Source of the DNA: an uncultured Pelagibacteraceae bacterium
GTDB lineage: Bacteria > Pseudomonadota > Alphaproteobacteria > Pelagibacterales > Pelagibacteraceae
DNA: 64,000 nucleotides
Assembly (NCBI GenBank): GCA_902527215.1
Contig: CABZOF010000003.1
Coordinates: 62,001 to 126,000, forward strand
Direction: 5' to 3'
Shown: piece after piece, positions 8,998 to 17,976 of the stretch
Numbering within the stretch: position 1 is the stretch's first letter
Layout: each line of letters begins with the position of its first letter
Program-made: the position numbers and the translations under genes
Notes under the pieces: generated by a model
What the model saw: only the letters and a program-made list of their open reading frames with translations
What the model was told of the DNA's origin: nothing
Database searches by the model: none

Positions 8998-10112
8998 TTG
9001 TATGACTTATATAATTGTATTGCGTATCTGTCAGTCATTCCTGATATATAATCAGAAATTGCTCTATATTTATTTTTATCTATAAATTTTTTAATAATAA
9101 ACTTTTTCGGTTTTTTTTCTATTATTTTAAATAAATTTTCTACTATTTTTTTTCCACGATTATTTTTCAATTGCACAGTCTTATTATTATACATATTTAT
9201 TTTTAAAAAATTTTTAACCTCTTTTTCTATTGATAAAAATTTACTAGAGAAATTAATTATTTTATCTTTGTACATTTGAACGTCTCTTTTAGTATTGATC
9301 TTATTATTCTTTAAATTTTTAATACTATTTTTAATTACATCTTGCACCATTAAATTTATAGAGTCTCTTATAATTTGATAAACAATTATATTTTTATTTG
9401 AACGATTAATTTTTGTTTTATAGGATTTATAGATTTCTTTAAAAAAATTAATTTCACATAATTGATTTAGAGAAAACAATTTAGCCTTAATTCCATCTTG
9501 TATGTCATGATTATTATAGGCTATATCATCAGATATGGATGCAATCTGCGCCTCAAGAGAAGAATTTTTTTTAAAATTAATTTTTTGTTTAAATTTTTTA
9601 GCTCCAATTATTCTATTTATTTTATCAATATTATGTATTGGTCCGTTATGTTTTAAAAGGCCATCCAGTGTTTCAATTGTTAAATTTAAACCTTTAAATT
9701 TTAAATATTTATTTTCTATGAACATCACTATTCTTAAGGTTTGAAGATTATGATCAAAACCACCATGCATTGCCATTGATTTATTCAAAGCTTCTTCACC
9801 AGCATGCCCAAATGGTGTATGCCCCATATCATGGGCTAGACTTAGTGTTTCAACTAAATCATCATTTAAATTCAAATACCTAGATATTGATCTTGCAATT
9901 TGAGCAACCTCTAATGAATGAGTTATTCTCGTTCTATAATGGTCACCTTCTGTATTAACAAAAACTTGGGTTTTGTGCTTTAATCTTCTAAACGATGCAG
10001 AATGGATTATTCTATCCCTATCTCTTTGAAAAGGGGTTCTAAAGGAGCTATTTGGCTCTAAAGTTAAGCGACCTTTTGATGTAAAAAAACCTAATTTTGA
10101 GTAATTATTCAT
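8994..10112 (-). CDS. dgt: dGTPase-like HD-domain triphosphohydrolase
   Basis: Family member of deoxyguanosinetriphosphate triphosphohydrolases, which split dNTPs to nucleoside and tripolyphosphate. The 372-residue product has the HD metal site spread over RTRITHSLEVAQIARS (His) and LSLAHDMGHTPFGHAGEE (His-Asp), plus FRRLKHKTQVFVNTEGDHYR near the N-terminus. The mid and C-terminal parts are very Lys/Asn/Ile rich. It is divergent from the erpA-like gene, 50 bases away. Substrate preference cannot be read from sequence. Confidence 0.9.
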   Translation of the reverse strand: MNNYSKLGFFTSKGRLTLEPNSSFRTPFQRDRDRIIHSASFRRLKHKTQVFVNTEGDHYRTRITHSLEVAQIARSISRYLNLNDDLVETLSLAHDMGHTPFGHAGEEALNKSMAMHGGFDHNLQTLRIVMFIENKYLKFKGLNLTIETLDGLLKHNGPIHNIDKINRIIGAKKFKQKINFKKNSSLEAQIASISDDIAYNNHDIQDGIKAKLFSLNQLCEINFFKEIYKSYKTKINRSNKNIIVYQIIRDSINLMVQDVIKNSIKNLKNNKINTKRDVQMYKDKIINFSSKFLSIEKEVKNFLKINMYNNKTVQLKNNRGKKIVENLFKIIEKKPKKFIIKKFIDKNKYRAISDYISGMTDRYAIQLYKSYK

Positions 10113-10162
10113 TCTTTAAAAATGGTAAATATTAATTATATTAGTAATAACAGCGATAAATA

Positions 10163-10480
10163 ATGATTAAAGAAATTAAATTTACAGATAATGCGATAAA
10201 ACAAATCAATAACCTTCTGTCATCTAAAGATGAAGGTTCTTTTTTTAGAATCGCTATCAAAGGCGGTGGATGCTCGGGGTTTCAGTATGATTTCTCATTT
10301 GATAAAACACCTCAAGACGACGATTTAAGACAAGATAATATTTTAATAGATAAAACTTCAGCTGATCTCTTGAAAGGATCAGAGGTTGATTTCGTAAAAG
10401 AATTAATCGGAGACCAATTTAAAATTAGTAACCCACAAAGCAAATCATCTTGCGGTTGTGGTGTTTCATTTTCTCTTTAA
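10163..10480 (+). CDS. erpA: ErpA/IscA-type iron-sulfur cluster insertion protein
   Basis: A-type carrier that delivers Fe-S clusters to target enzymes. The 105-residue product has the three conserved cysteines: Cys37 in GGGCSGFQYDF and Cys97/Cys99 in SSCGCGVSFSL. It is the size of the family and lacks any extension. The alphaproteobacterial neighbourhood dgt/erpA/xthA supports the ErpA assignment, but IscA and ErpA are hard to separate by eye. Its TAA overlaps the xthA ATG by one base. Confidence 0.9.
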   Translation: MIKEIKFTDNAIKQINNLLSSKDEGSFFRIAIKGGGCSGFQYDFSFDKTPQDDDLRQDNILIDKTSADLLKGSEVDFVKELIGDQFKISNPQSKSSCGCGVSFSL

Positions 10481-11256
10481 TGATCATTAGCTCATGGAAT
10501 GTAAATTCTATTAGAGCAAGAATACTTAATGTTCAAGAATACTTAAAAAAGTTCAATCCTGACATTGTATTAACTCAAGAAATAAAAACTCAAGAGGAAA
10601 CTTATCCGTTTGCTGATATTAAAAAATTAAAATATGAAAGTTATGTATTTGGACAAAAAAGTTACAACGGCGTTGCTATACTATCTAAAAAAAAATTAGA
10701 TAAAATCGAAAAAGACATATTTAAAGATAAAAACAAACAATCGAGAATAATTACAGCAGATGCAAAATATAAATCTAAAATTATTAAAATTATAAATATC
10801 TATACACCAAATGGTAACCCGGTTGATACTAAAAAATATGATTACAAATTATATTGGCTGTCCAGTTTAATAAAAAAACTTAAAACACTTTTAAAAAGTT
10901 ACGATAATATAATTATAGCAGGTGACTTTAACATAATACCTTCTGCTGAAGATGTTCACGACCCTAAAGGATATGAAAATGACGCTCTTTTTAGAATTGA
11001 GATTAGGAAAAAATTAAGAGAAATGTTTAATTTAGGATTCCACGATGCATTTAGATATATTTATCCAGATAAAGAGGAATATACTTTTTGGGATTATACA
11101 AGTGGTGCTTGGCAAAAAAATAATGGAATGAGGATTGATCATTTTTTAGTGACTAACACTTTGTTGAATAGTATTAAGGATGTTAAAGTTAATAAATATC
11201 CAAGAGGTAGAGAAAAACCATCTGATCATACGCCAATTGAATTAGAATTAGCCTAA
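10480..11256 (+). CDS. xthA: Exodeoxyribonuclease III (AP endonuclease)
   Basis: Mg-dependent endonuclease/exonuclease/phosphatase-fold enzyme of base-excision repair that cuts at abasic sites. Motifs run in order: SWNVNSIRAR at the N-terminus, LTQEIKTQEE with the metal Glu, AGDFNIIPSAED with catalytic Asp/Asn, and the final PSDHTPIELEL with Asp-His. The reading frame opens earlier at 10450, but the ATG at 10480 places the conserved N-terminus at residue 2 and overlaps the upstream stop as TAATG, giving 258 residues. It converges with the reductase gene and overlaps it by 9 bases. Confidence 0.95.
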   Translation: MIISSWNVNSIRARILNVQEYLKKFNPDIVLTQEIKTQEETYPFADIKKLKYESYVFGQKSYNGVAILSKKKLDKIEKDIFKDKNKQSRIITADAKYKSKIIKIINIYTPNGNPVDTKKYDYKLYWLSSLIKKLKTLLKSYDNIIIAGDFNIIPSAEDVHDPKGYENDALFRIEIRKKLREMFNLGFHDAFRYIYPDKEEYTFWDYTSGAWQKNNGMRIDHFLVTNTLLNSIKDVKVNKYPRGREKPSDHTPIELELA

Positions 11257-12246
11257 AGATTTAATTTTATTAACTAGATCTTCATTAATATGTCTAGGTC
11301 CTTTATCTAATCTATTCTTATGTCTTCTCTCACCAGGAAGTCTGACATCACCCATTGCTTTCATTTTTTCAAAAAATTTTGATGAATGTTCTTCCCAATT
11401 ATTTTGTGATAATTTATCTGGAGATATGGCTAAAATAAACTCTCCCCCACTTGGAGGACCTCCATCATTATTATCCTTCTCAGCTGTCTCAAAACTGAAA
11501 TTATCCCCTACTAAGGCACCTGCAAGCAATTCGACCATCATCGCAATCCCTGAGCCTTTATAGCCACCGAAAGGCAATAAAACACCCCCATCTGCAATCT
11601 CAGCAGGATCAGTTGTATCTTTTCCCTCTTTTGTAAGACCTGTTCCTAATGGAACTTTATGACCTTCTCTTTTAGCAACCTGAACTTCACCCATAGCCAT
11701 TGATGCTGTTGCCATATCATAAACGACTGGAGGTTTATTTCTTCTTGGCCAAGCAAATGATATTGGATTTGTTCCAAACAAAGGCTTAATTGCTCCAGCT
11801 GGCGCTACAGCAGGTTTGTAAGATGTGCATGCAAAAGCGACCAAACCCTGTTCTGCGATCATTTCAGTTTCAGGCCACATAGCTGCCATATGATGAGAAT
11901 TAGTTATAGCTAAAATCGCAACACCATTTTCTTTAGCAAGTTTAATTAGTTCTGGAATACTTTTTTTTAAAACCACAGGAGCTAAACAGTTATTACCATT
12001 AGCTTTAATAACTGATGCTGATATTTTTTTTATATCTGGTTTGCCTTTTCCATTAATTTTTCCACTTTTTAATCCTGCTACATAAGCTGGCACTCTGAAT
12101 AAACCATGCGATAAGGATCCATCCTTCTCAGCTTTAGTAACTAAGTCTGCCATTATAGTTGCAGTTTCATCATTACAACCACTATTTAAAAAAGTATTTT
12201 TTGCTAAATTATAAATTTCATCTAGCTCTAAAGATATATTGCTCAC
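11248..12246 (-). CDS. Ldh2/DpkA-family NAD(P)H oxidoreductase
   Basis: Member of the malate/L-lactate dehydrogenase (Ldh2) family, which is distinct from Rossmann dehydrogenases. The 332-residue protein contains NSHHMAAMWPETE, KPLFGTNPISFAWPRR, YDMATASMAMGEVQVAKREG and LPFGGYKGSGIAMMVELLAG. The HHxAxxWPxxE block and the Gly-rich GGYKGS segment resemble delta1-piperideine-2-carboxylate/pyrroline-2-carboxylate reductases (DpkA/LhpD), so a role in D-lysine, D-proline or hydroxyproline catabolism is plausible. Malate, sulfolactate or ureidoglycolate activity is possible. The start is GTG at 12246; no ATG is available in frame. Confidence 0.85.
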   Translation of the reverse strand: MSNISLELDEIYNLAKNTFLNSGCNDETATIMADLVTKAEKDGSLSHGLFRVPAYVAGLKSGKINGKGKPDIKKISASVIKANGNNCLAPVVLKKSIPELIKLAKENGVAILAITNSHHMAAMWPETEMIAEQGLVAFACTSYKPAVAPAGAIKPLFGTNPISFAWPRRNKPPVVYDMATASMAMGEVQVAKREGHKVPLGTGLTKEGKDTTDPAEIADGGVLLPFGGYKGSGIAMMVELLAGALVGDNFSFETAEKDNNDGGPPSGGEFILAISPDKLSQNNWEEHSSKFFEKMKAMGDVRLPGERRHKNRLDKGPRHINEDLVNKIKSLG

Positions 12247-12289
12247 ACATCTATTAGATATTATTTAAGATTTATTTCAAATAGAATAT

Positions 12290-13024
12290 TTATTTATTTT
12301 TATCTTCCCATTCAAAACGTGGAAAAGAGTCAAAGATTTTAAAAATACCATTTGACCATTGATTACAGACTTTTGAATACTCATCATCATTAAGATTTAA
12401 GCACTTTTGTGATGCAATTTTATATTGGTCTTTTCTATAAACCGTAAAATCAATTGGTGGACCAACTGTTAAGTCACTTTTTAATGTTGAGTCCATTGAT
12501 ATTAAAGCACATCTTGATGCATCACCAACAGTGACTTCGGGTTTAATAACTCTATCTAAAATTGGTTTCCCGTATTTAACTTCGCCAATAACTAGATATG
12601 GCTTGCTATCGGCGGGTCTTATATAATTTCCTTGAGGATAAACTAAGTATAATTCCATTGGTTGTCCCTTAATCTGACCACCAATAACAAAAGTAGATCC
12701 CAATAATACTGTGTCTGTGTTAATACCTTTAGGTGCTGAGTGTTCAATATTTAATGAACCAATATATGAAGCAATCTGATCAAAATTTTCGCAAGTATTC
12801 AAATTCATTATTCCAGAGGATTTCTTCAAATCATTTTGAATTGATTTATAAACTGCTTGAGAAGTTCCTAAATTACCTGAAGTTACAATAATAATTGTTC
12901 TGTCGCCTACATCGTACGTGAACATTTTTGAATAAATATTTACGTTATCTAAACCAGCATTCGTTCTTGAGTCTGAGGCAAATACCAATCCATCTTGTGC
13001 TTTAATGCCAATACAATAAGTCAT
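12290..13024 (-). CDS. Anbu, proteasome-like Ntn-hydrolase (COG3484)
   Basis: Anbu is the bacterial ancestral beta-subunit homologue of the proteasome, an N-terminal-nucleophile hydrolase that assembles into a ring. The 244-residue product begins M-T-Y-C-I-G, so Thr2 becomes the nucleophile after Met removal; Asp18 (in ASDSRTNAG) and Lys33 (in YSKMF) complete the proteasome-type catalytic triad. In many bacteria Anbu is clustered with a transglutaminase-like protease, an alpha-E protein and a circularly permuted ATP-grasp protein. Here the ATP-grasp gene lies divergently 112 bases away and the other two are absent from the window. Substrates are unknown. Confidence 0.88.
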   Translation of the reverse strand: MTYCIGIKAQDGLVFASDSRTNAGLDNVNIYSKMFTYDVGDRTIIIVTSGNLGTSQAVYKSIQNDLKKSSGIMNLNTCENFDQIASYIGSLNIEHSAPKGINTDTVLLGSTFVIGGQIKGQPMELYLVYPQGNYIRPADSKPYLVIGEVKYGKPILDRVIKPEVTVGDASRCALISMDSTLKSDLTVGPPIDFTVYRKDQYKIASQKCLNLNDDEYSKVCNQWSNGIFKIFDSFPRFEWEDKNK

Positions 13025-13136
13025 TTGAATAATTTACTATTGAATTATAACATTAATTAATAATCTATTAAAAGCATAACTGCTATATCTATTATGCATT
13101 TGCTTATTCTATCCAATTATTAAACATTATCTCGTT

Positions 13137-14582
13137 ATGGTCTCTAAACTATGGAAAAACTATAATGCTAAAAATGCTTATGATGGTTATTTCACAAAAG
13201 ATAATAAGCTAAGAAAACACGCAACTATAATTTCAGGTATCCTAGAAAGATACGGTAAGAAAAAACTTCAGGAAATAGAAAAGAACTGCCAAAGTACAAT
13301 TAGTGCAAGAGGAATAAATTTTAGAGTTTATGCTGCTAACAATCGTGCTGAAGAAAAAAAATGGCCATTGGATATAATTCCTAGAATAATACCAAAAAAA
13401 CAATGGAACAAAGTTTCAAAAGGCTTGCAGCAAAGAGTGAAAGCCTTAAATCTATTTATTGATGATGTTTATAATCAAAAGAAAATTTTTAAAGATAATG
13501 TAGTACCAAAAGAAATAATTTTTAAATCTCCATTCTATGTAAAAGAATGTGATGGATTTTCACCCAAACATAAAGCCTGGTCAAATATTTCAGGAGTTGA
13601 TTTAATAAGAAATACCAATGGTGATTATTTAGTTTTAGAGGATAATTTAAGAGTTCCATCAGGTGTTTCTTACATGCTTGAGAATAGAATGGTAATGAGA
13701 GATGTTTTTCCGGAATTATTTACAAGGTATAAAGTTGCTTCTATACATCAATATACAAACAAATTATTTAATTGCATGGTTGAATGTATTCCTAAAAAAA
13801 CATCAAATCCTCATATGGTTGTATTAACACCTGGCATTTATAATTCAGCTTACTTTGAACATTCATTTTTAGCAGAGCAAATGGGTATTGCTTTAGTGGA
13901 AGGAAAAGATTTGTTTGTTGAAAATGATATTGTCTATATGAAGACAGTCAAGGGACCTCTCAAGGTTGATTGTATTTATAGGCGATTAGATGACAATTTT
14001 TTAGATCCAAAAGTTTTTTTTAAAGGATCATTAATTGGTGTTCCTGGACTTTTTAAAAGTTGGAGAAAAGGAAATGTCGGTATCATTAATGCGATTGGAA
14101 CAGGCGTGGCTGATGACAAGGTTGTTTATTCTTACGTAAATAAAATGATAGTTTATTATTTGGGAGAACAACCTATTTTGAATCAAGTAGAAACTTATTT
14201 ATGTCACAACAAATCAGAGAGAGATTATGTAATTGAAAATATTGGTAAATTAGTTGTAAAGCCTGCAAATGCATCTGGGGGTTATGGGATCATGATTGGT
14301 CCAAAAGCTCCAAAAAAAGAACGTGAGGAAGTAATTGACAAAATAAAGAAAAATCCAAGAGAGTATATTGCTCAACCATTAGAAACTCTTTCAACAGCTC
14401 CAACAATCACTGAAGATGATATAGAACCTAGGCACCTTGATTTAAGACCTTTTGTTTTGAGTGGAAAAACTACTTACGTAAGCACTGGTGGACTAACTAG
14501 AGTAGCTTTAAGAAAAGGCAGTACAATTGTAAATAGCTCTCAAGGCGGTGGTTCTAAAGATACACTTATTGTTGAAACATAA
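13137..14582 (+). CDS. Circularly permuted ATP-grasp protein (COG2308)
   Basis: The 481-residue product matches the circularly permuted ATP-grasp type 1 family: YDGYFTKDNKLRKHATIISG at the N-terminus, PLDIIPRIIPKKQW, RVKALNLFIDDVYNQKKIF, DNLRVPSGVSYMLENR, VKPANASGGYGIMIGPKA and HLDLRPFVLSG. The fold predicts ATP-dependent formation of a C-N bond, but the substrate is unknown. The family normally travels with an alpha-E gene and often with Anbu; here Anbu is divergent upstream and the next gene downstream (44 bases) is the glucosylglycerate phosphatase. It could modify a peptide or a solute in that pathway; this is inference from position only. Confidence 0.86.
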   Translation: MVSKLWKNYNAKNAYDGYFTKDNKLRKHATIISGILERYGKKKLQEIEKNCQSTISARGINFRVYAANNRAEEKKWPLDIIPRIIPKKQWNKVSKGLQQRVKALNLFIDDVYNQKKIFKDNVVPKEIIFKSPFYVKECDGFSPKHKAWSNISGVDLIRNTNGDYLVLEDNLRVPSGVSYMLENRMVMRDVFPELFTRYKVASIHQYTNKLFNCMVECIPKKTSNPHMVVLTPGIYNSAYFEHSFLAEQMGIALVEGKDLFVENDIVYMKTVKGPLKVDCIYRRLDDNFLDPKVFFKGSLIGVPGLFKSWRKGNVGIINAIGTGVADDKVVYSYVNKMIVYYLGEQPILNQVETYLCHNKSERDYVIENIGKLVVKPANASGGYGIMIGPKAPKKEREEVIDKIKKNPREYIAQPLETLSTAPTITEDDIEPRHLDLRPFVLSGKTTYVSTGGLTRVALRKGSTIVNSSQGGGSKDTLIVET

Positions 14583-14626
14583 TAATATTCATTTTATGTA
14601 AAATTAATCAGCCTAAATTCATTTTG

Positions 14627-15415
14627 ATGAAAAATAACATAATAGTTTTTACTGATCTAGACGGATCTTTGTTAAATACTCAAAATTTTAAATTCGAAAC
14701 AGCTAAATCAATTATTAAAAAAATTAGTAAAGATAGTAATTTTATAATTCCTAATTCAAGTAAAACAGAGTTAGAGATAAAAAATTTTATTAAGAAGTTA
14801 AAAATAAAACTTCCTTTTATAAGCGAAAATGGTTCTGAAATTCATAATCTAAATAAGATCGAAAGAAAACTTCCTAAAAAAATAACATTAGCGCGTGATA
14901 GAAATACAATTTTGAAAATCTTTTTAAAAAATATGAGTAAAGAGATTTTAATAAAATGTGATTTTTTATATAAAATGGACAATAAAAAAAAATCTAAAAT
15001 TTTAGGTTTAAAAGGGAAAGATTTAATCGCTAGTTCAAAACGGAAATTTACTTATCCTTTTATTTTTAAAGGAGATAATAAACTAAAAAAATTATTATTT
15101 AAAAAAACTTACAAGGCAGGTTTAGGTATTCAACAAGGAGGCAGAGTGATGAATTTAGGCGATAATGTAACTAAAGGCATGGCAATTAAAAAAACATTAA
15201 ATTTTATTAAATCAGTTAATAAAAATAAGATTATAACCATTGCTGTTGGTGATAATCAGAATGATTTAAGTATGTTAAAAGTCGTAAAATATCCCTGTAT
15301 TGTTTCAAATAGATCCATCAAAATTAATAACAAAAATAAAATTTATACTAATAAAAAGGCTCCGGAAGGATGGATTGAGGTAGTCAAAAAGGCAATGGAT
15401 AAAATAAATAAATAA
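14627..15415 (+). CDS. gpgP: Glucosyl/mannosyl-3-phosphoglycerate phosphatase (HAD-IIB)
   Basis: HAD-superfamily phosphatase of the MPGP group that removes phosphate from glucosyl- (or mannosyl-) 3-phosphoglycerate, releasing the compatible solute. Motifs: I, FTDLDGSLLNT (nucleophile and acid Asp); II, IPNSSKTELEI; IV, AVGDNQNDLSML. The type IIB cap lies between II and IV, with ISENGSEIHNL typical of the group. An upstream TTG at 14624 is in frame, but the ATG at 14627 is the better start (262 residues). It lies 14 bases before the GT81 synthase, which favours glucosylglycerate over mannosylglycerate. Confidence 0.87.
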   Translation: MKNNIIVFTDLDGSLLNTQNFKFETAKSIIKKISKDSNFIIPNSSKTELEIKNFIKKLKIKLPFISENGSEIHNLNKIERKLPKKITLARDRNTILKIFLKNMSKEILIKCDFLYKMDNKKKSKILGLKGKDLIASSKRKFTYPFIFKGDNKLKKLLFKKTYKAGLGIQQGGRVMNLGDNVTKGMAIKKTLNFIKSVNKNKIITIAVGDNQNDLSMLKVVKYPCIVSNRSIKINNKNKIYTNKKAPEGWIEVVKKAMDKINK

Positions 15416-15429
15416 ATTAATTTATAAAT

Positions 15430-16650
15430 ATGGGTGATTTTTCTCAAAACGGAATAGTAGCAAATCTTCATGATTTTTCGATACGAAGTACTGAACAAAT
15501 TGAAAAAGACTTATTAAAATTTTCTAAAGAGAGAAAATTAGAATTAATTTTACCTTGTCTTTATTCAGAGCTTGAAGGAGACGCATTGCCAAACATAGTA
15601 AATGAAATAAGCAAAACTAAATATCTTAATCATGTCATAATTGGCTTGGATCAAGCTAATAAAGCACAAGCTAAAAAGGCATGGAAATTTTTTAAAAAGT
15701 TAAAAACTCCATTTTCTATTTTGTGGAATGATGGTCCTAAACTGAAAAAATTAGATAAAGAACTAAAGAGTATTGATCTTGCGCCAAAACAAATGGGTAA
15801 AGGAAGAAATGTTTGGTATTGTATTGGCATGGCAATAGCTAGAGATGAAGCTAGATCTGTTGCTTTACATGATTGTGATATTAAAACATATGACAGAAGG
15901 TTATTAGCAAAACTATTCTACCCAGTTGAAAATCCATTATTTAATTATGAATTTTGTAAAGGTTATTACCCAAGAATTGCCGATAATAAAATGCATGGAA
16001 GAGTAGCTAGATTACTCGTTAACCCACTTCTAACGGCAATGGAAAAAACAATAGGTAAAAGTGATTACATAGACTTTATGAAGTCATTTAAATACCCTTT
16101 AGCTGGAGAATTTTCATTTAGAAGAAATATTCTACCAGAACTTAGAATTTCATCAGATTGGGGAATTGAAATTGCTATTTTATCTGAAATGCAGAGAAAT
16201 TATTCATCTAACAACATATGCCAAGTAGAATTGGCCGACAACTACGATCATAAACATCAGATATTATCTATCAAGGATAGTTCTAAGGGGTTATCTAAAA
16301 TGTCTATTGATATAATTAAAACACTAGTAAGAAAACTTGCAACACAAGGTTATTCTTTTAGTAAAGAAACTTTTAGATCAATTAAAGCAACTTATTACAG
16401 ATCTGCTTTAGATTTAATTGATATTTATAGAAGTGACGCTCAAATGAACGGATTAAAGTTTGATTCTCACAATGAAGAAAAAACGGTTGAGTTATTTGCT
16501 TTAAATATAATGAAAGCTGGTGAGTCATTCTTTGAAAATCCAATGGATACACCTTTTATACCAACTTGGCATAGAGTAAAAAGTGCTATCCCCGATTTCT
16601 TAGATAGATTTAAGGAAAGTGTTAAAGCGGATAATAAAGAGTTTAAGTAA
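15430..16650 (+). CDS. gpgS: Glucosyl-3-phosphoglycerate synthase, GT81 family
   Basis: Retaining glycosyltransferase that moves glucose from an NDP-glucose to 3-phosphoglycerate, the first step to glucosylglycerate, an osmolyte made by some marine bacteria under salt stress or nitrogen limitation. The 406-residue protein shows the GT81 pattern: LILPCLYSELEGDALPNIV near residue 39, a GKGRNVWYCIGMA donor loop, the metal motif Asp148-Cys-Asp150 in ALHDCDIKTYD, KGYYPRI (177-183), GRVARLLVNPLLTAME (190-205) and PLAGEFSFRR followed by SDWGIEIAILSEM. The D-C-D is a variant of the usual D-A-D. It forms an operon with gpgP. Confidence 0.87.
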   Translation: MGDFSQNGIVANLHDFSIRSTEQIEKDLLKFSKERKLELILPCLYSELEGDALPNIVNEISKTKYLNHVIIGLDQANKAQAKKAWKFFKKLKTPFSILWNDGPKLKKLDKELKSIDLAPKQMGKGRNVWYCIGMAIARDEARSVALHDCDIKTYDRRLLAKLFYPVENPLFNYEFCKGYYPRIADNKMHGRVARLLVNPLLTAMEKTIGKSDYIDFMKSFKYPLAGEFSFRRNILPELRISSDWGIEIAILSEMQRNYSSNNICQVELADNYDHKHQILSIKDSSKGLSKMSIDIIKTLVRKLATQGYSFSKETFRSIKATYYRSALDLIDIYRSDAQMNGLKFDSHNEEKTVELFALNIMKAGESFFENPMDTPFIPTWHRVKSAIPDFLDRFKESVKADNKEFK

Positions 16651-16665
16651 ACTTAATAGATTAGT

Positions 16666-16929
16666 TTAATGTTTGTGATTGTGCTCTTCGTTTAAATTAT
16701 TAATATCAATTTCTTGAATTTCATTAATGGGCTTTGCTATACGCCAGTTCCTTACTTTCCCATCCTCTGCTCTCTCAGTTATTATTGTCTCTATAGGAGG
16801 GCAATTAGGTTCATGACAACTTAACTCGGCCATACTTAAAATAGATTTTTCTGGAATTTGATGTTTTTTTGAAAATACAAGTTTTAAATTTTTAATAGTT
16901 TCAGCATTAGGTTTTTTTTTATTAAACAT
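16666..16929 (-). CDS. Small Cys/His protein of the zinc island, unknown function
   Basis: The 87-residue product has a central SCHEPNCPPIETIITE block (two Cys, one His), a basic middle and a C-terminus ending NEEHNHKH. Small alphaproteobacterial proteins with a similar C-x4-C-x2-(E/x)ET motif occur beside CobW-type GTPases; none has a function known to me. The Cys pair and His tail suggest metal binding. It is the last gene of the znuA-cobW-WD40 operon, 3 bases after the WD40 gene, so it is probably expressed under zinc limitation. A client or partner of the GTPase is a reasonable guess. Confidence 0.7.
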   Translation of the reverse strand: MFNKKKPNAETIKNLKLVFSKKHQIPEKSILSMAELSCHEPNCPPIETIITERAEDGKVRNWRIAKPINEIQEIDINNLNEEHNHKH

Positions 16930-16932
16930 AGA

Positions 16933-17976
16933 TTATTTTTTTTCCTCATCCCAGATTGATGTCCATAAAATATTTCCTCCCATGTCACCAATTAATAGAT
17001 GTGAGCAATCTTTGGTTACTGCAATTGCAGAAACTTCAAATTCAGTAAAGCTTCGAATAATAATTGTATTACTTGCTTTTTCGATTTCTGACAAAAAAAC
17101 TGAACCGTCACTTAACCCAGTTAAAATTGCATTTTCATTTGGGAATGGTTCAACGAATGTAACTAATTTATTTCCTACATAAGGAAGACAAATGGGTTCT
17201 CGACCTACTGGTCCATCTCCATCGAATGGCCAACATACTGCTTCTTTAGCTCCCGATGTTGCTAAATATTTTGAATCATCTACGAAGGCAAAACTTTTAA
17301 TTTTTGCACCATATCCAGACATTGCTGAGTCAATTTTGTCTTTTAATCGCCAAAAATGTAGTTGGTTTTCCTGCATTGACGTAACCAAGTATTTACCATC
17401 AGGACTAAAAATTACTTTGTTATGAGAACCCTTCCAGTTTAATTCCGATGAATTCCATTTGTTGCTATAATCTTTTTTCCAAAGAGTTACTCCTCCGTAA
17501 CGAGAAACTGCTAATCTTCTACCTTTAGCATCAAATGCTATACCTCCAATAGTGCTATTATGCTCAAATAATTTTGGCTCTTTATGATTTGGTGACCAAA
17601 GATAAACAATATTTCCAGATGAACAAACTAAACTTCCATTATTTGCTGTAACATGATCAACCCAACGAGTACCAAAGTTACCAATCTCACTAATCTTTCC
17701 ATCAAGGGAAATTTTTAAAAATCGACCATCATCCCCTCCTGTTAAAATATTATCACCGTCTTTAGACATACAGAGTACAATGCCCTTGTGTGCTTTTATT
17801 GGTTCAGAACTTTCACCAGATGTAAAAATTCTTACTGTACCATCGCCAAATCCAACTGCTATTGAATTACCAACTGTAACCGCATTAGTTACAGGAATTC
17901 CAAGTTTAAACTCTGTTCCTCTTTGTTCAAATTTAGTCTTATCTAATTCTGGGAATTGACTTGTATCAGCCTTCAT
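16933..17976 (-). CDS. WD40-repeat beta-propeller protein
   Basis: The 347-residue product is built of repeated blades, for example AVGFGDGTVRIFTSGESSE, LTGGDDGRFLKISLDG, LAVSRYGGVTLWKKD, LVTSMQENQLHFWRLKD and LATSGAKEAVCWPFDGDG, consistent with one seven-bladed propeller. No signal peptide is visible, so it should be cytoplasmic. WD40 proteins are usually scaffolds. Its ATG overlaps the stop of the CobW-type GTPase (ATGA), and WD40 genes recur next to CobW-type genes in alphaproteobacterial zinc loci, so it may scaffold GTPase-target contacts. That role is inferred from position. Confidence 0.84.
   Translation of the reverse strand: MKADTSQFPELDKTKFEQRGTEFKLGIPVTNAVTVGNSIAVGFGDGTVRIFTSGESSEPIKAHKGIVLCMSKDGDNILTGGDDGRFLKISLDGKISEIGNFGTRWVDHVTANNGSLVCSSGNIVYLWSPNHKEPKLFEHNSTIGGIAFDAKGRRLAVSRYGGVTLWKKDYSNKWNSSELNWKGSHNKVIFSPDGKYLVTSMQENQLHFWRLKDKIDSAMSGYGAKIKSFAFVDDSKYLATSGAKEAVCWPFDGDGPVGREPICLPYVGNKLVTFVEPFPNENAILTGLSDGSVFLSEIEKASNTIIIRSFTEFEVSAIAVTKDCSHLLIGDMGGNILWTSIWDEEKK

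Noticed and set aside
16982-17425. Plus-strand reading frames opposite the WD40 gene
   Set aside because: They mirror the antisense of a clear propeller gene and show no independent protein features.
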